Origin: Parastagonospora avenae f. sp. tritici 18332-5
Lineage: Eukaryota; Ascomycota; Dothideomycetes; Pleosporales; Phaeosphaeriaceae
DNA length: 64,000 bases
Direction of reading: 5' to 3'
Assembly: GCA_022559985.1 (NCBI GenBank)
Contig: JAFJTR010000020.1
Location: 1 to 64,000, forward strand
A model generated the notes under the pieces. The model worked only from the letters and a program-made list of their open reading frames with translations. It searched no databases and had not been told where the DNA came from. Made by a program: the position numbers and the translations under genes. This document shows positions 53,752 through 64,000 of the stretch, piece by piece (positions within the stretch are counted from its first letter, which is position 1; each line of letters starts with the position of its first letter).

Positions 53752-55270
53752 CTAGTCTCCGCCGCAATCGCCAGTTGTAGAGTGCACACTGTGCGCCCGA
53801 ATCGGTCCAGCACCGCCTTCCTCAGCTTTGTGTGCCTCCGTTTTGTGATGTCCCAGCCCAAGATGGTGATGCTCATCTGAGCTGCCATGGCTATTATGGA
53901 AGTGCAATCCCGGTTTCGCTGCAAGCGCCTCTCGAATTTCATCAACGCTCTTGTCAGCCCATCCAGCGCTTGACAAGTGACTGAGAGGATACAGCAGTTC
54001 ATTTTCCTCCCTTTTCACAACGTCCTCCCACTTTGGTGCTGGCTGTGACATGATGATGTCCACGTCCTTGCGAATCTGCTCACAGAATGCGTCGAGCGGA
54101 AGATCGTTGACGTCGTCGCCGAATGGGTTTTCAATTTCTCGTCCGATGAGTGCGATGCCGAGGATAATATATGCAGCAAATACACTCGCGGGTATCGTAA
54201 CCCAACCCAAGAGCTTGTACAGCTGGAACGGAAGAAGTAGAATGTAGACCCAGGTAATTTGACTAATCGCAATAGAGTAGGCAATTGGTAGCGGAGTGTT
54301 GAGGATGCGATCGGTACCGGTGAGCACATCGTTCATGGTAGTCAAGGCATTGAGAGATTGCGTCTGGTAGATGGATACCTTGAACGTGCCATTATCGTAG
54401 ATATGCTTCATGTACGAAGACAGATGCGAGAGAATCTCAAGCGGAAGATTGCCTAGCGGGACGCGCGACTTCTTGACAAGTTTGCGCGGATTCGACTCAG
54501 CCATGGGGACGCCTAGGAATTGACCCGCGGTCTTGAAGACATTTGGCTTCTTCCTCGGATCCGGCACATCAGCGGCCTTCGCATACGTATGCAGATGGCC
54601 GACCATATGCTTCAAGTCGTCGTAGTGCATATATGGTTCGAATCGTAATTTGTGCTTCACCGCGATAGCGTATGCAGAGATGAGGTTCAAGCAGCTGATC
54701 TTTGCCAGCAAGTCTTGCTTCCCGAGCAAGGGATCGGAGTGCCGCTCATCAACGTGGATCCAGATCAAGCGCGCGAGATTCTGCGATGCAAGGGTGAGCT
54801 GCGCCCAGTATTTGCGACCTTCGTTGTAGCGCTCATAAGCGGTAGAGCTGCGGAATGATAGCGCGAGACCGACAACGAAACCGAGGACCGTGAGGAGAAG
54901 TTGGTTGATGCCGACTATGCAGTGTTAGTATCTATGTGATACTGAGGGAAGAATGGGGACGGACGGTCATGAACGAATTTGGAGATGCAGGTTATTGCCG
55001 TAGACCAGCCTGCAACAACGAGAAGAGGGAGGATCATTTCTGGCGTGATAGAGCCATGGAGGCGCAGGAAAATGGGCCATTTGGAATGGTGGTCGAGGTC
55101 GCGAGGGCCAATCTTGACAAGTTAGTATGACGTTGAATTTGGATATGTGTCGTGCTCCCGAAGTTCAGACATACGAAGTAGTCATCGAGATCTTTATCGG
55201 TGTCTTCTCTCTTTATCTCAGGCCTGATGGTCTTGGAGCCATTCGAGCCATTCGTTGACTTCTCTGCCAT
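53752..55270 (-). CDS. Bestrophin-like / UPF0187 anion channel
   Basis: Membrane protein of the bestrophin superfamily. Exons (minus) 55270-55175, 55112-54965 and 54914-53752; 468 aa. Visible family features: SKWPIFLRLHGSITPEMILP in the first helix, GINQLLLTVLGFVVGLALSF with RSSTAYERYNEGRKYWAQL (a strong UPF0187 signature), the TMNDVLTGTDRILNTPLPIA block, and WVYILLLPFQLYKLLGWVTI followed by another helix. ENPFGDDVNDLPLDAFC is the acidic Ca2+-clasp-like region of bestrophins. The tail after about residue 415 is unusually His-rich (HFHNSHGSSDEHHHLGLGHH, then KTEAHK). Probable chloride or anion conductance in an internal or plasma membrane. Confidence 0.9.
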
Positions 55271-57504
55271 GTCGATGTTGAAGTAGCCGCACAGCGTCGA
55301 CTTTTCCGTGTCACGCAAAGATGTAATTGCCCAGGTGGGAGGTCGGCGGCCGCTCTACATATGACGAGCCGCTGTCGCGTGCACGCCCCTGACCCATTCA
55401 CATCTCTGCCTTGTGGCGCCCGACATCCAGATTTTGCGTTTGACACGTCGGCTTGGCAGTCTTGATTAAACGCTTCGATTTGCTGCAAAGGGAAGGGTGC
55501 AAGATACGCGACTCCAATCCCGTATCGTCGCGTAAATGGCACGTACTGCTTGTAGGCACTGCCCGTCTTGGCTTCGTTAATGTACGGCCCTTTTTGGTAG
55601 TACGACTCGTCGGCGATGTGCTGGCGCGACGCCGGGTTGTGTTCGAACAACGCGAAAACAATGAGCGGCGTCCGTCAGGAGCGATTGAAGGGGCGTACTG
55701 CCTGATATCATCACATCACATTTGTCGTAACAACCTTGACCGGATGCACTCTGCTGCGTCAATTGAAAGGGTTGTGTGGCAAGCAGGTGCCTCGGGGTTC
55801 ACCGTATCGAATCGAAATTGGATGCGCGGGATGGTGCGGCGCGATTGGACATCAACTCCAAGATTCAGCTGTCCTGTCCCGAGCTCGGTCGAGATCTTGG
55901 GCTATAGCTTGGCGGTCTTGATTGCACCTTGATTTTTCTTACGCCCTGGTGCTCAAGTTGTGTGGCAATGTCAAAGGGGGTTTGTCCTAGAGTGCAAGTG
56001 TCTTGTCGTACTGCGTACCGTAGCCAACTGAGCGTGTGCACATCGTTGCACATCTGCAACTCAGAGCCAATCTTAATCATCAAATCCGGCGTCTGCAACC
56101 TCAGTCCCTATCTACACCACACAATGATGGCGCTGCGTAGAAAGTTACAGATCGTGAAAACACGTGCCCGGTGTGACCCCCGGGGCCGTTGAGGGAACTT
56201 GAGGCAAAGGTGCCAAGACGCTACCCCACAGTCTCATCCTCACATGCATCTTCGACAAGTTTCTGGTATATACCATTTCGGGTATTTCTATACTTCCTTG
56301 CGTTCTACGTTGATAGATGGCTGCTTTGTGAGATGCCTGTATGGAGTCGCACACGTGCGCACCAAAAGCAAGCAGACATCCGGGCGGAAAGTAACCATGA
56401 GGGTGGGCCCAAGCTACCTAGGCATCAATAACGGTGAGTTAAAACTTGGTTAGACAGGTCGTTGTTGCGTCAAGCGGGTGCCGTCAATAAAGCTTGCACA
56501 CGCGTTATAGCATATGCCGGTCTCTACTATATAAGGTCTACAAATGCAGAGTTCATACCTATCTCTACTATTATGCGACGAAAGAGCTCTGAAGACCTGC
56601 TTTCAACCTGCATACTGTCTATATTTCCTGAAGAACGATCACTGCTAATGTCCATCGACATGATTTACTCGGTCTTCTTCTTGGCTGCTACATCTTCGTT
56701 TGCTCATTGTATGCTTGACGGCAACATCATTCCAAACGCGACGAGGTCTATGAGCCATCAGATGAACGCGACAGATCAGAAGAAATGTATTTCTTATATC
56801 TTTCAATGTGTTCTTCAATGGCTCTGTGGAATGTATTAGCATCAAAAAGCCCTTTGTGCTGGAAACCCACACCTTTCTGCGTTACCAAGCAGCGATCAGG
56901 CAACTGGCCAGTTCTGAGAATCTCAGAATGGCAGTCATGTCAAAATATCTCGGCTCCATGTTCCCCCTTTGATACTATCCTTGCTTTATTCACACCGCAT
57001 CGTTCCAACGCTTGAGTTGTCTGCGATGTTAACGCAAAATGAACAGGATTGGATTTTTGTGGCACTACAACTTCGCGTTGAATTGGAGCTGATAAGAACA
57101 TTTTTTTGGTCTCACTTTTGCTGCGCTGTCAGGATCGGAGCCAGGATGCTGTCACGACGTGAGCCCACTGGTTCACTTGAACCGATCGCAGTCAATACTG
57201 GAGTGTGATTATAGAGGGAATATTCGCATCATCGGGCCAGCTTGTTAGAAGAATTTGGTCTGAAGCTGTCTACTTGCGCAGCACTGTAAACATCTGTGGA
57301 AAACTTGATACAGTATCGGTGGGGCTCTCAAGATACTCAGCTTCATCTTTGTATGCCCAGAGTGAGCAATACGTTGACAGTACGCTTACGAGCCATCATA
57401 CAGCAATCTCCCAAAACGCTCCACTCGCCAAAAATCATCATAAGCATAGTATTTACTTGAACAGAAGAACTCTCCTTCCATCCTCAACGCATCCAATCCA
57501 TACT
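55271..57504. other. Gene-poor region of about 2.2 kb
   Basis: No recognisable gene. A minus-strand frame 55650-55213 (145 aa) begins with a protein-like stretch (SYYQKGPYINEAKTGSAYKQ) but overlaps the bestrophin start region and degenerates. A plus-strand frame at 56462-56839 has no recognisable content. Confidence 0.45.
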
Positions 57505-58782
57505 CTAAGTGCAAATCGTCTTCGCCGCATTCCCTGTGAGAGTCCACTTAGTCTTGTTCGCCGTGCAAGGCGACTCCCTGACCGTTGTCCCATCGATCCT
57601 CGCTGTGATTGCAATATCTCTCGAATTCGCAAACTCGCTCCTGGCCGCAAGTCTCACTTCCCCACCGCCGTTGATCGTGCCTCCTTTGATGTTGATGTTG
57701 TAGCAATTCTCCAGCAAAATCGCATTTCCCCCATTATTCGCTAAATCAATGCTACCAATCTCCGCACCACCAGATTCGGACACGCAGAAGATACCTCGGC
57801 CGCCGCCGCGCGACTTGACGCGGTTAATCTTGATGTTGGTGGCGTAGCCGTTGTTGACCTTGCCGGCTTGGTTGGCGAAGCGGAGCGTGGCGTAGCCGTT
57901 TCCTGTAGCGACGTTTTCACCGTCGACGGTGCCGATGTTGGCGTTCGTGACTTTTTGGAGGAGGAGTCCGCATTCTCCGACGTTGCGGGCGATGACGGAG
58001 CCGATTTCGAGGCGGTCGATGTTCCAGGTTTCGACGCAGTGAGAGCTGGTGCGTTTGCAGTTGATTGTACCCATCTTTACATTTACGTTAGGACTCTTGT
58101 CGCGCTCAAACCGAATGGCGAGTCCTGCTGTGAGGTCGAAGGTGATATCGCCGAGAGTGAGGCCAGTGGTGCCAAAAAACCGCATGCCGAAGTACACGCT
58201 ACCGGTCATGGTAAGGTACGGGATGTTGACATTGGCAGCATCTGTAACTTCAATGGCACCTCTTCCGCTCTTGACAGCGGCGTTGATGGTTCCGCATCCT
58301 TCGAACGTCTTGCCGGCTTGGATGGTGATGGTACCAGCGCCGATGGATCCTGAAGCAATCACGGATACACGCTGACCAGCCGCGATAGAGTCAACGGCAC
58401 GCTGAATGGCAGTCAGATAGTCGCCAGTGAAGACAGTGGCGCTGCCCTTCTTGGCCACAAAGGAATTGCCCGAGCCCTGGTCGTTGTCAGCTTCTGGTCA
58501 TAATGCAGGTTTTCAACTACATCGGCAAGTGACAAAGTGGCATACTCTAGCCTGGACCTATTCACAGTGCCTTTCCGTCAAATGCGAAACCTAATGGCAC
58601 TGTGTATAGCTCCAGGCTATCGGATGGATTGCCGTCCTGGTCGCTCTCCGTCGTACTTTCGAACATGTATCAGCGCGACTTCAACTTACAGTAACAGTAG
58701 CATCAGGCGTCCCCGATCCGCACTGCGCAACAACAGTAGAAACCAGCGCGAGCGCCGTCACTATCCCAGAAACATGAACCAT
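57505..58782 (-). CDS. Secreted pectin-lyase-fold (beta-helix) protein
   Basis: Exons (minus) 58782-58690 and 58476-57505; 354 aa. Exon 1 encodes a signal peptide (VSGIVTALALVSTVVA, cleaved near AQC). The mature part is a right-handed beta-helix: repeated short strands with Asn/Gly turns, such as TITIQAGKTFEGCGTINAAV, GLTLGDITFDLTAGLAIRFE, ANIGTVDGENVATGNGYATL and NINIKGGTINGGGEVRLAA, with several Cys. This matches the pectin-lyase-like polysaccharide-binding or degrading proteins secreted by fungi. I see no clear catalytic set. The 213-nt intron (58477-58689) is four times longer than others in this window and holds a gene fragment at about 58577-58670. Confidence 0.83.
58577..58670 (-). repeat. 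Gene fragment inside an intron, copy 1 of a dispersed repeat
   Basis: On the minus strand this encodes FESTTESDQ...SDSLELYTVPLGF, matching the frame at 63661-63766 (SNTTKSDQ...SDDLKLYTVLLVF). At DNA level CACTGTGTATAGCT, the CCTGGTCGCT block and TCGTCGTA are shared. It is followed by stops, so it is a fragment. Confidence 0.65.
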
Positions 58783-59525
58783 GATGAAGAAGTGGAGTGA
58801 AAGGCCTTTTGCAACAGCCTTACAATCCACACATATCAACGAAAGGCAACAGTACTTAAACCAAACATCTAGTACAAGGTTTCTCTAGCGCCATCGCACA
58901 AATTACTCCTCTTTCCCAAGACACACATCCAAGCCCTCGAAATGAAGCCAGTGCGCACGGTCCCCACCAATGGGGTTATGCACATCTTTATTTTCCTGGC
59001 ATCCTGGTGCGATGTTGGGTCGGGAAAATTGTCACGGACTAATTTGACTTGTTTGACATTATCCGAGAAAACCCTTGAGAGTGCGCCAACTTCTCTACCT
59101 ACCTACTACCGTATGTTTAGTTTGTGCTTCGCTTTGAATTGGCGGCCATGTGTAACACAACACAAATTTCGCATCTCCATGTTTCCTTGTGTAAAGTCTG
59201 AGCTATATTGCGCCATGGCACTAATGTTTCATGGGGCATCCGGAGTCCAGCGCCTAGGTTAGGAAACAGATCAACTCGTTGCAACACAAGCACAGCAAAA
59301 CTGACCTCGTGAAACTTGTTGCATGGCTGGAGTAATACCGATACAGAAGGTAGGAATATTCTGCGATGGCTTGCCTTATGCATGCCCCGGATTTGCGCGG
59401 GAAAGAGACTGCTTGATGGGGGAATGGGCCGCTGCGGTGGTGCTGGGTCGGGGGAATTGGGTCCGATCGGCACGTGGATGCTGTCAAGTGAACAACGTCA
59501 GGGCTCAATCTAGATGGTATATACT
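58783..59525. other. Intergenic, no gene seen
   Basis: Several short overlapping frames on both strands, none with domain support. Confidence 0.45.
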
Positions 59526-59662
59526 TGGTCAATGATCCCCGTGCGGCCGTACTACAGCTGCAACCGATCATCAGAGTCCGTGAAGTTCCCGGTCAGATGT
59601 AGTTGCCTAATTTCAGCATTCTCTTGCGCTGCTGACAGAGGCTGACAGCAACGGTAATGCAT
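59526..59662 (-). repeat. Dispersed repeat, copy 2 (gene-family 3' end)
   Basis: Homologous to 32118-32260, 27 kb away, same orientation. It spans the end of the frame that stops at 59552 on the minus strand. Confidence 0.75.
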
Positions 59663-60485
59663 GATCGAAGATGCCTGGTCGTGGAAGATCGTGTTGCAGT
59701 AGTGGCAACATCCGATCTGATGTAGGAAATTATCTTCTATTTCGATATTGTACAAATTGCCGTGAGATACAGCTGCAGTATCACTTCCAGTTGTTGATAT
59801 CGAGCTGTCGCATTCTTCACAACTGAAGCTGGTGGAAGTTTGGTCTGGTGATATCTAAGCAAAGTCCAGAAGCTGCAGAACTGATATTTCTTGTTCTTGC
59901 AGTCCTTGCTCCAGGACCACCTTGATTGCTAATGTTGTAAATGTCCACTGCCGAAATTTATGCCTCCTAATAATCGGAACCTCAAAGGTAAAGTTCTCCG
60001 CCATATCTGATGTACTGAAGCTTGTGATTGCCAGTCGACAAGCGGATGAAGGCAATGAGATCTGTTGTCCAGATGCCCAAGCCATCAAGGCAGCGAACCT
60101 TGATGCCCTTAATAGCCATAAAGACAACGTGAAGTTGGCTGGGTGTTTCATAAAAGCCTCGAAATCCTCCAATTGCTGCGTTGATCAAGGCATTGCTTAT
60201 ACGATCATTGTGTCCTTTCGTAGCTTGGGCATTTCGACGGAGCAACTCTTCTTCCTCAGCCTGAACTTTTTCCCCAGCCTGAAATCGTTCCTCGTCCTGG
60301 CCTTCTTGCTCAGTCTGGACTTGTCGGTGGTGCCTCTGTTCTTCGTTCTGTCGCGTATTCTCTTGGTCGTGTGTTGGCGATGGAGATCTCCACACTGGTT
60401 TCTGAGCGAATCCTTCCTCATCACTCGAATTGCAGCCTCCGTAATTATGCTTTGCCAAGTATTCAGATAAGTACTTGGGTAACAC
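59552..60485 (-). CDS. Unresolved gene of the CxxC/FHD family
   Basis: Two minus-strand pieces appear to belong to one gene. The upstream piece 60485-59982 (167 aa) has a Gln/Glu/Arg-rich charged segment (about residues 35-95), then GGFRGFYETPSQLHVVFMAI and LGIWTTDLIAFIRLS. The downstream piece, about 59850-59552, has CEEC and CHYC pairs, FHD and a Cys/His-rich end (HYRCCQPLS). The two are in different frames with stops between, and I could not find a convincing splice pair, so this is either a multi-exon gene with an unusual intron or a degraded copy. Fragments of the same family lie at 31640-32260. Function unknown; the paired Cys suggest zinc binding. Confidence 0.4.
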
Positions 60486-61362
60486 TGTTGCAGCGATACG
60501 TGAGCCTAGATCACTTCAGATTATTATCAGCAACTCAAAGTACATCGAAAGATAGTTGAAGATATATAGGTTCATTGATCTGCTTACTATCAGAATAGCT
60601 ACCGCATGTGAGTTTGACCGACGGAAAGTTGCAGGGGTACATGACAGGAAAATAAGCATTTCTAATTCGCAATTCAGCGGTCTTCGCAAAGATGTTTGAA
60701 TCAGTTTCTTCTTAGACTACCCCTGCAACTTTCCGTCGGTCAAACCCACATGCGGTGCTTTCGACAGAGCGGGCATGAATTCTTGCGACGCCTGGTGACG
60801 AATGCGCTGCCAAGTCCGCCCAGCCACGTGGTTTATTTCTGACATACCGAGGTGGAGTAAATGCGTCCGCGAATCGTATGCATTTGCATCTTGGCGGTTT
60901 TTAGATCTCTGGGCTAGGTGGAAGTTAGCAGTATAGTGGACTTGAACGAGTATAACGATCTTGCGCATATTACAGGGCGTAATGCGATGTATTGTTTTCG
61001 GACTTGAGATCGATTTATATCGTTCACGAGTCCTGGGCTTATGCGCGCTGGGACCAACAGATCAAGGGTGCAAGGAAACTCCGCACGCAGCTGAAGTCCT
61101 AGAAGCTATGTGCGACGCCTATGCTGTGCCTTCGGGTGACATAAACGCTGTTGGAGAAGGGTCTTGGTTATTATGGAAATCAATTTGCATGGATCCTACT
61201 ATCAATAACGCGCACATGGTGAGGTGGGGGCAGTAATGTCAGAAGAATATCATACATTCGGAAAAGCTCGTGTCTTAAGGGTATCGTTTGGTTCCATATC
61301 CAAAACTCCATTTAACGTGGTATAAGCCCATCCCAAGAAAACCCAGAAAAGAATCAAAATTG
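60486..61362. other. Intergenic with a 38-bp inverted repeat
   Basis: No supported gene. Frames at 60968-60717 (-) and 60961-61236 (+) lack recognisable features. It contains the inverted repeat at 60602-60755. Confidence 0.45.
60602..60755. repeat. Inverted repeat with 38-bp arms
   Basis: Arms 60602-60639 and 60718-60755 are reverse complements over 38 bp with one mismatch (GTGAGTTT against GTGGGTTT), separated by 78 bp. The arms begin CCGCATGTG and end GCAGGGGTA. It could be a hairpin-forming element, the remains of a small foldback/MITE, or an inverted duplication. I see no flanking target duplication. Confidence 0.85.
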
Positions 61363-63330
61363 TCACACGACGATAGGCGGTGATCCAGAAAACATGTCAT
61401 CATCATCGGAGAAGAAAGATGCCACTTCCTGCGTCGATATTCCGAAACTGCTAAAGGTACCAGCCGTAGTATGCCGGATAGGTGAGTTGGGTCCAGCTGT
61501 TGGTCGTGTCGCCACCGCACATCGTCGCTTCATCTGGTTTTTCGATGAAGAGAGCGTTGTGGGTGCTTTCCTCTTGAACAAGCCGGGACGGTCAGACACA
61601 GAATCCGGACGTTGCGACGGTGAGATGTCCTCGCGTCGGAGTACAGGAATGATGGGTTGGTGGGGCAGTGGCTGTGCCTTGCGCAGTAGTGCAGTACCAC
61701 ATCTTCGTGATGGCGGTGCTGCATGTGTGGTGCCCCCGGTGTTCTGGGCAGGAGGCAGGCTGCTAAACGGTGGCTTCGTCACTGTGGGCAAAGATGCAGT
61801 TCTGACCAAGCCGCGGGTCGGAGTTGGAACTGTAGAATTTTCGGGAGTTGATCCAAGGGTGTCGTCGAGGTCATCCATAGAAAAGTCGAAGTCTTGCGTA
61901 GAGAGTGGTGGAAGGCTTTCCGTTATTGGAGGTGGTTGAATGGACGGCACGGGCGCCTGTGACAGCTCGCGCGCAATCTGGGTGCCACTGTCAAGGAAGT
62001 CGTCCCAACAATCACCCAGTGATGATATCGGAGACAGTACTGGCTTCTGATTCGACTTGGGCTGCGAGATATCGAATATAGACTTCTTAGAAGCTGGCAA
62101 AGCTGGAAGCTTGAACGTTGGGTTCTTGTTGACCTGTGGCCTGGCCGTTGGTATACAGACGCTTGCTTTCTTAGACAAGCTGGAAGATCGCACATGTCCT
62201 GGCACCGCGGGTAGCTTAAAGCCTGACGAAGGGGCATCTAGGGGAAGATTTGGGGATGTATAGTCGGTAGAGACGCGGACGGGGAACTGTAAACGCTGGA
62301 ACGTATACTGACTGTCGTTTCTATACTTGGCAGGGAAAGGGATCCGAGTAAGCAGTGTTTTGGTGCCTTCGAGCTGACCGTCTAACACGACACACTCCAA
62401 GCGCTCGTTCTCCGCACGGAGGATGCGGAGGCGTTGGCTCTTGGAGAGCTGACTGCTCGTATTGAGATTCCGCAGAAGATTGACGACACTGCCCACTTTG
62501 ATTCGCAGCCGATGGGGTGGTAGGCCAACAGGGTTGAGCTTGTGGAGGAGGCCAGGCGTGGGGTCCCATTCCGGCAGCCTCAGCGAAACGTCCTGCGAGA
62601 GCAGTTCGATAAGCGGCTCCGGCAGCTGGTCTAAGATATTCTCAATGGCTTTGTTGATCGGACCGTGCAGACGTGCAAAGTGGGCGTCGTCTTTGGTCGG
62701 CGTGGGTTGGGGTGGGGCAGTAGGTGGTGGGGGTGCGAGTGCGAGTACGGGCTGTGGGTGCTGCACGTGTGCGGGAGCCTGTTCAATAGGGTCGGACATT
62801 AGGAGGTCATGGGCCTCGAGCAGCGTGTCGTCATCCAGGTCGTCGTCGACATATTGCTCTAGTAGCGTCGCCTCAGCAGTTGGCAGGTTAAGGCTAACAT
62901 CGGCGTCTTCGCCATCGTCATCATCGTCCCACGGCTCCTTCTCCACCGTCTGAGCAATAGCCTCAAGCGTCCTGGTGAGTTCCAGATTCCGGCGGCGCTG
63001 TTCTTCCTCCTTGCGCCGCTTCACGCCTAAGAAGGCCTCCATGCCGTTCTTCAATTGCGCCTGGGTATGGCTGTATCCGATCAGCTGTGTCGCCAGCCCC
63101 ACGCCCGTTTGCTTGCGGGCGGCTTTCTCCTTCTCCTCCCGCTCTTCGCGTTTCTTCTTGGCGGCTTTGCGATTCTTTTCAGCGTCGCGCAGGCGCGCTG
63201 CGCGCACGTCCAGCTTGTGGCCGCGTTCGAGCTGCTTCATCTGCCGCTCGGGCAGACGAGGTCCATTCTGCTTGTGCTGCTTTTTCACTTCGCTGGTCGT
63301 CTGCGCGATTCGGAGCGGGTTTGGCGGCAT
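61363..63330 (-). CDS. Large disordered, charged protein of unknown function (likely nuclear)
   Basis: Single-exon 655-aa frame. Residues about 15-75 form a highly basic, Lys/Arg/Glu-rich helix (LERGHKLDVRAARLRDAEKN, then RKAAKKKREEREEKEKAARK), a likely nuclear-localisation and coiled-coil segment. An acidic run follows (WDDDDDGEDADVSL), then a Pro-rich stretch. The middle (NKAIENILDQLPEPLIELLS, LHKLNPVGLPPHRLRIKVGS) looks folded and helical. The C-terminal half is Ser/Pro/Thr-rich and ends in a conserved-looking block (GTFSSFGISTQEVASFFSDD, then DDMFSGSPPIVV). I do not recognise the family. The length and lack of stops make it a real gene. Confidence 0.8.
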   Translation of the reverse strand: MPPNPLRIAQTTSEVKKQHKQNGPRLPERQMKQLERGHKLDVRAARLRDAEKNRKAAKKKREEREEKEKAARKQTGVGLATQLIGYSHTQAQLKNGMEAFLGVKRRKEEEQRRRNLELTRTLEAIAQTVEKEPWDDDDDGEDADVSLNLPTAEATLLEQYVDDDLDDDTLLEAHDLLMSDPIEQAPAHVQHPQPVLALAPPPPTAPPQPTPTKDDAHFARLHGPINKAIENILDQLPEPLIELLSQDVSLRLPEWDPTPGLLHKLNPVGLPPHRLRIKVGSVVNLLRNLNTSSQLSKSQRLRILRAENERLECVVLDGQLEGTKTLLTRIPFPAKYRNDSQYTFQRLQFPVRVSTDYTSPNLPLDAPSSGFKLPAVPGHVRSSSLSKKASVCIPTARPQVNKNPTFKLPALPASKKSIFDISQPKSNQKPVLSPISSLGDCWDDFLDSGTQIARELSQAPVPSIQPPPITESLPPLSTQDFDFSMDDLDDTLGSTPENSTVPTPTRGLVRTASLPTVTKPPFSSLPPAQNTGGTTHAAPPSRRCGTALLRKAQPLPHQPIIPVLRREDISPSQRPDSVSDRPGLFKRKAPTTLSSSKNQMKRRCAVATRPTAGPNSPIRHTTAGTFSSFGISTQEVASFFSDDDDMFSGSPPIVV

Positions 63331-63597
63331 GTCGGGCGTCGCATCGCCTCACTTCCTAGTTGGGACGTGTGCTGGTGAAGGTCCACTGACAGCATGGGAG
63401 TGGCGTGGTCATGTTCGCTGCACGGATCTTGCGCTAGCACGAACCAAACACGCCATCACGTGCTCGCAGCAGGATGCTGCCCCTTCAACCTCGCAACCAC
63501 CATTTGCTAAACGACAAACTTCAATAAGCGAAGAAACCCCGCCCCATCATCTCACCGAGAATATTGCCTCTACAGTAGTACATACTACTGCATGTCG
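63331..63597. other. Intergenic, no gene seen
   Basis: Upstream flank of the large charged protein. Confidence 0.4.
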
Positions 63598-63867
63598 TCA
63601 CTTACGAGGGAGAGTGAATAACGGCGTTCCATAGCCTGAAGCTATAAACGGGGCCTCTACGTCAGATTTGAAAACCAATAACACTGTGTATAGCTTCAGG
63701 TCATCAGATAGGCTACCTTCGCTTGCACCCTGGTCGCTTTTCGTCGTATTTGAGGACCTGTACAATTCGGACCAAAAGCGGAAATACACGAGTGCAAATT
63801 CCTGCGCCGGTCTCCGCAAGCGCATCATGGAAGATGAAAACCGATGCTCTGCAGCCGCCATTTCGAC
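63598..63867 (-). pseudogene. Unknown ORF containing the dispersed fragment, copy 2
   Basis: Minus-strand frame ending at 63598. The part from the Met near 63861 reads about 87 aa and includes SNTTKSDQGASEGSLSDDLK and LYTVLLVF, homologous to the intron fragment at 58577-58670. It is open but short and has no recognisable domain. It lies head to head with the dehydrogenase start at 63950. It may be a small gene or another fragment. Confidence 0.35.
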
Positions 63868-63949
63868 CCGCCTATAGCTCCGCTTTTCTTGGCTTGTATG
63901 AAGCAATCTGTAGACAAGCTCGTCCGTTTTACAGCATCTCACGACCATC

Positions 63950-64000
63950 ATGGCATTTTCTCTGAGAGGCGTGGCTTACATTACAGGTGCCGGCTCCGGT
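63950..64000 (+). CDS. Short-chain dehydrogenase/reductase, first 17 codons only
   Basis: The ATG at 63950 opens MAFSLRGVAYITGAGSG, cut by the window edge. VAYITGAGSG is the beta1-turn-alpha dinucleotide motif (TGxxxGxG) of classical SDR enzymes, placed right at the N-terminus as usual. Substrate cannot be told. Confidence 0.7.
   Translation, partial: MAFSLRGVAYITGAGSG

Noticed and set aside
1..64000. tRNA, rRNA or CRISPR features
   Set aside because: No cloverleaf-compatible block with a T-loop was found by eye and no regularly spaced repeats occur; a tRNAscan run would be decisive for tRNAs.

Overview
This window is nuclear DNA of a filamentous ascomycete (Pezizomycotina). Genes are split by short spliceosomal introns (about 45-70 nt, GT...AG, with ACTAAC-like branch sites). 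The gene set is fungal: Zn2Cys6 regulators, an NLP-type secreted protein, a mannitol 2-dehydrogenase, a bestrophin-like channel and an AAA ATPase with a long N-terminal region. The left-end transposons carry C-to-T decay of the RIP type. A plant-associated Dothideomycete is my guess for the host, but nothing here proves the class.

Layout. (1) 1-8650 is a transposon graveyard. It holds a Fot1/pogo-type transposase relic on the minus strand at the edge, the 3' part of a chromodomain-bearing Ty3/gypsy element with its 3' LTR, a complete Copia element nested inside that gypsy element (217-bp LTRs, perfect 5-bp target duplication), and one or two solo LTR-like elements. (2) 8629-19150 is an accessory metabolic block: an UNC93-like MFS transporter whose stop codon appears to come from a transposon, two paralogous DAO-type FAD oxidoreductases, a Zn2Cys6 regulator and a type II haloacid-dehalogenase-like hydrolase. 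Together they look like a small catabolic or detoxification cluster. (3) 19761-30558 holds a small conserved protein, a NDUFAF3-like complex I assembly factor, an unknown helical protein, a plant-type O-methyltransferase, mannitol 2-dehydrogenase and a nucleoside-hydrolase-like (DUF1593) protein. (4) 31241-31639 is a clean solo LTR of the same gypsy family as the left-end element, next to fragments of an uncharacterised CxxC/FHD family that recurs near 59.5 kb. (5) 32610-43301 holds a coiled-coil protein with PPGY motifs, the NLP, a metallophosphoesterase, a second Zn2Cys6 regulator, a 2EXR/F-box-like protein, an SMP-30/gluconolactonase-like protein and a SET protein. (6) 43454-55270 is mostly housekeeping: AAA ATPase, a homoserine kinase fused to a complete AIR synthase domain, adenine phosphoribosyltransferase, mitochondrial RidA, a second SET protein and a bestrophin-like channel. 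(7) 57505-64000 holds a secreted beta-helix (pectin-lyase-fold) protein with a foreign gene fragment in its intron, an unresolved member of the CxxC/FHD family, a large basic/acidic nuclear-looking protein, and the first codons of a short-chain dehydrogenase at the right edge.

The most unusual items are the homoserine kinase-AIR synthase fusion lying close to APRT and RidA (threonine, purine and enamine chemistry in one 5-kb stretch), the paired oxidoreductase/dehalogenase/regulator block, and the gene fragment shared between an intron at 58.6 kb and the right edge. All exon joins were worked out by eye from splice signals and frame; in every multi-exon model with given exons, the summed length is a multiple of three.
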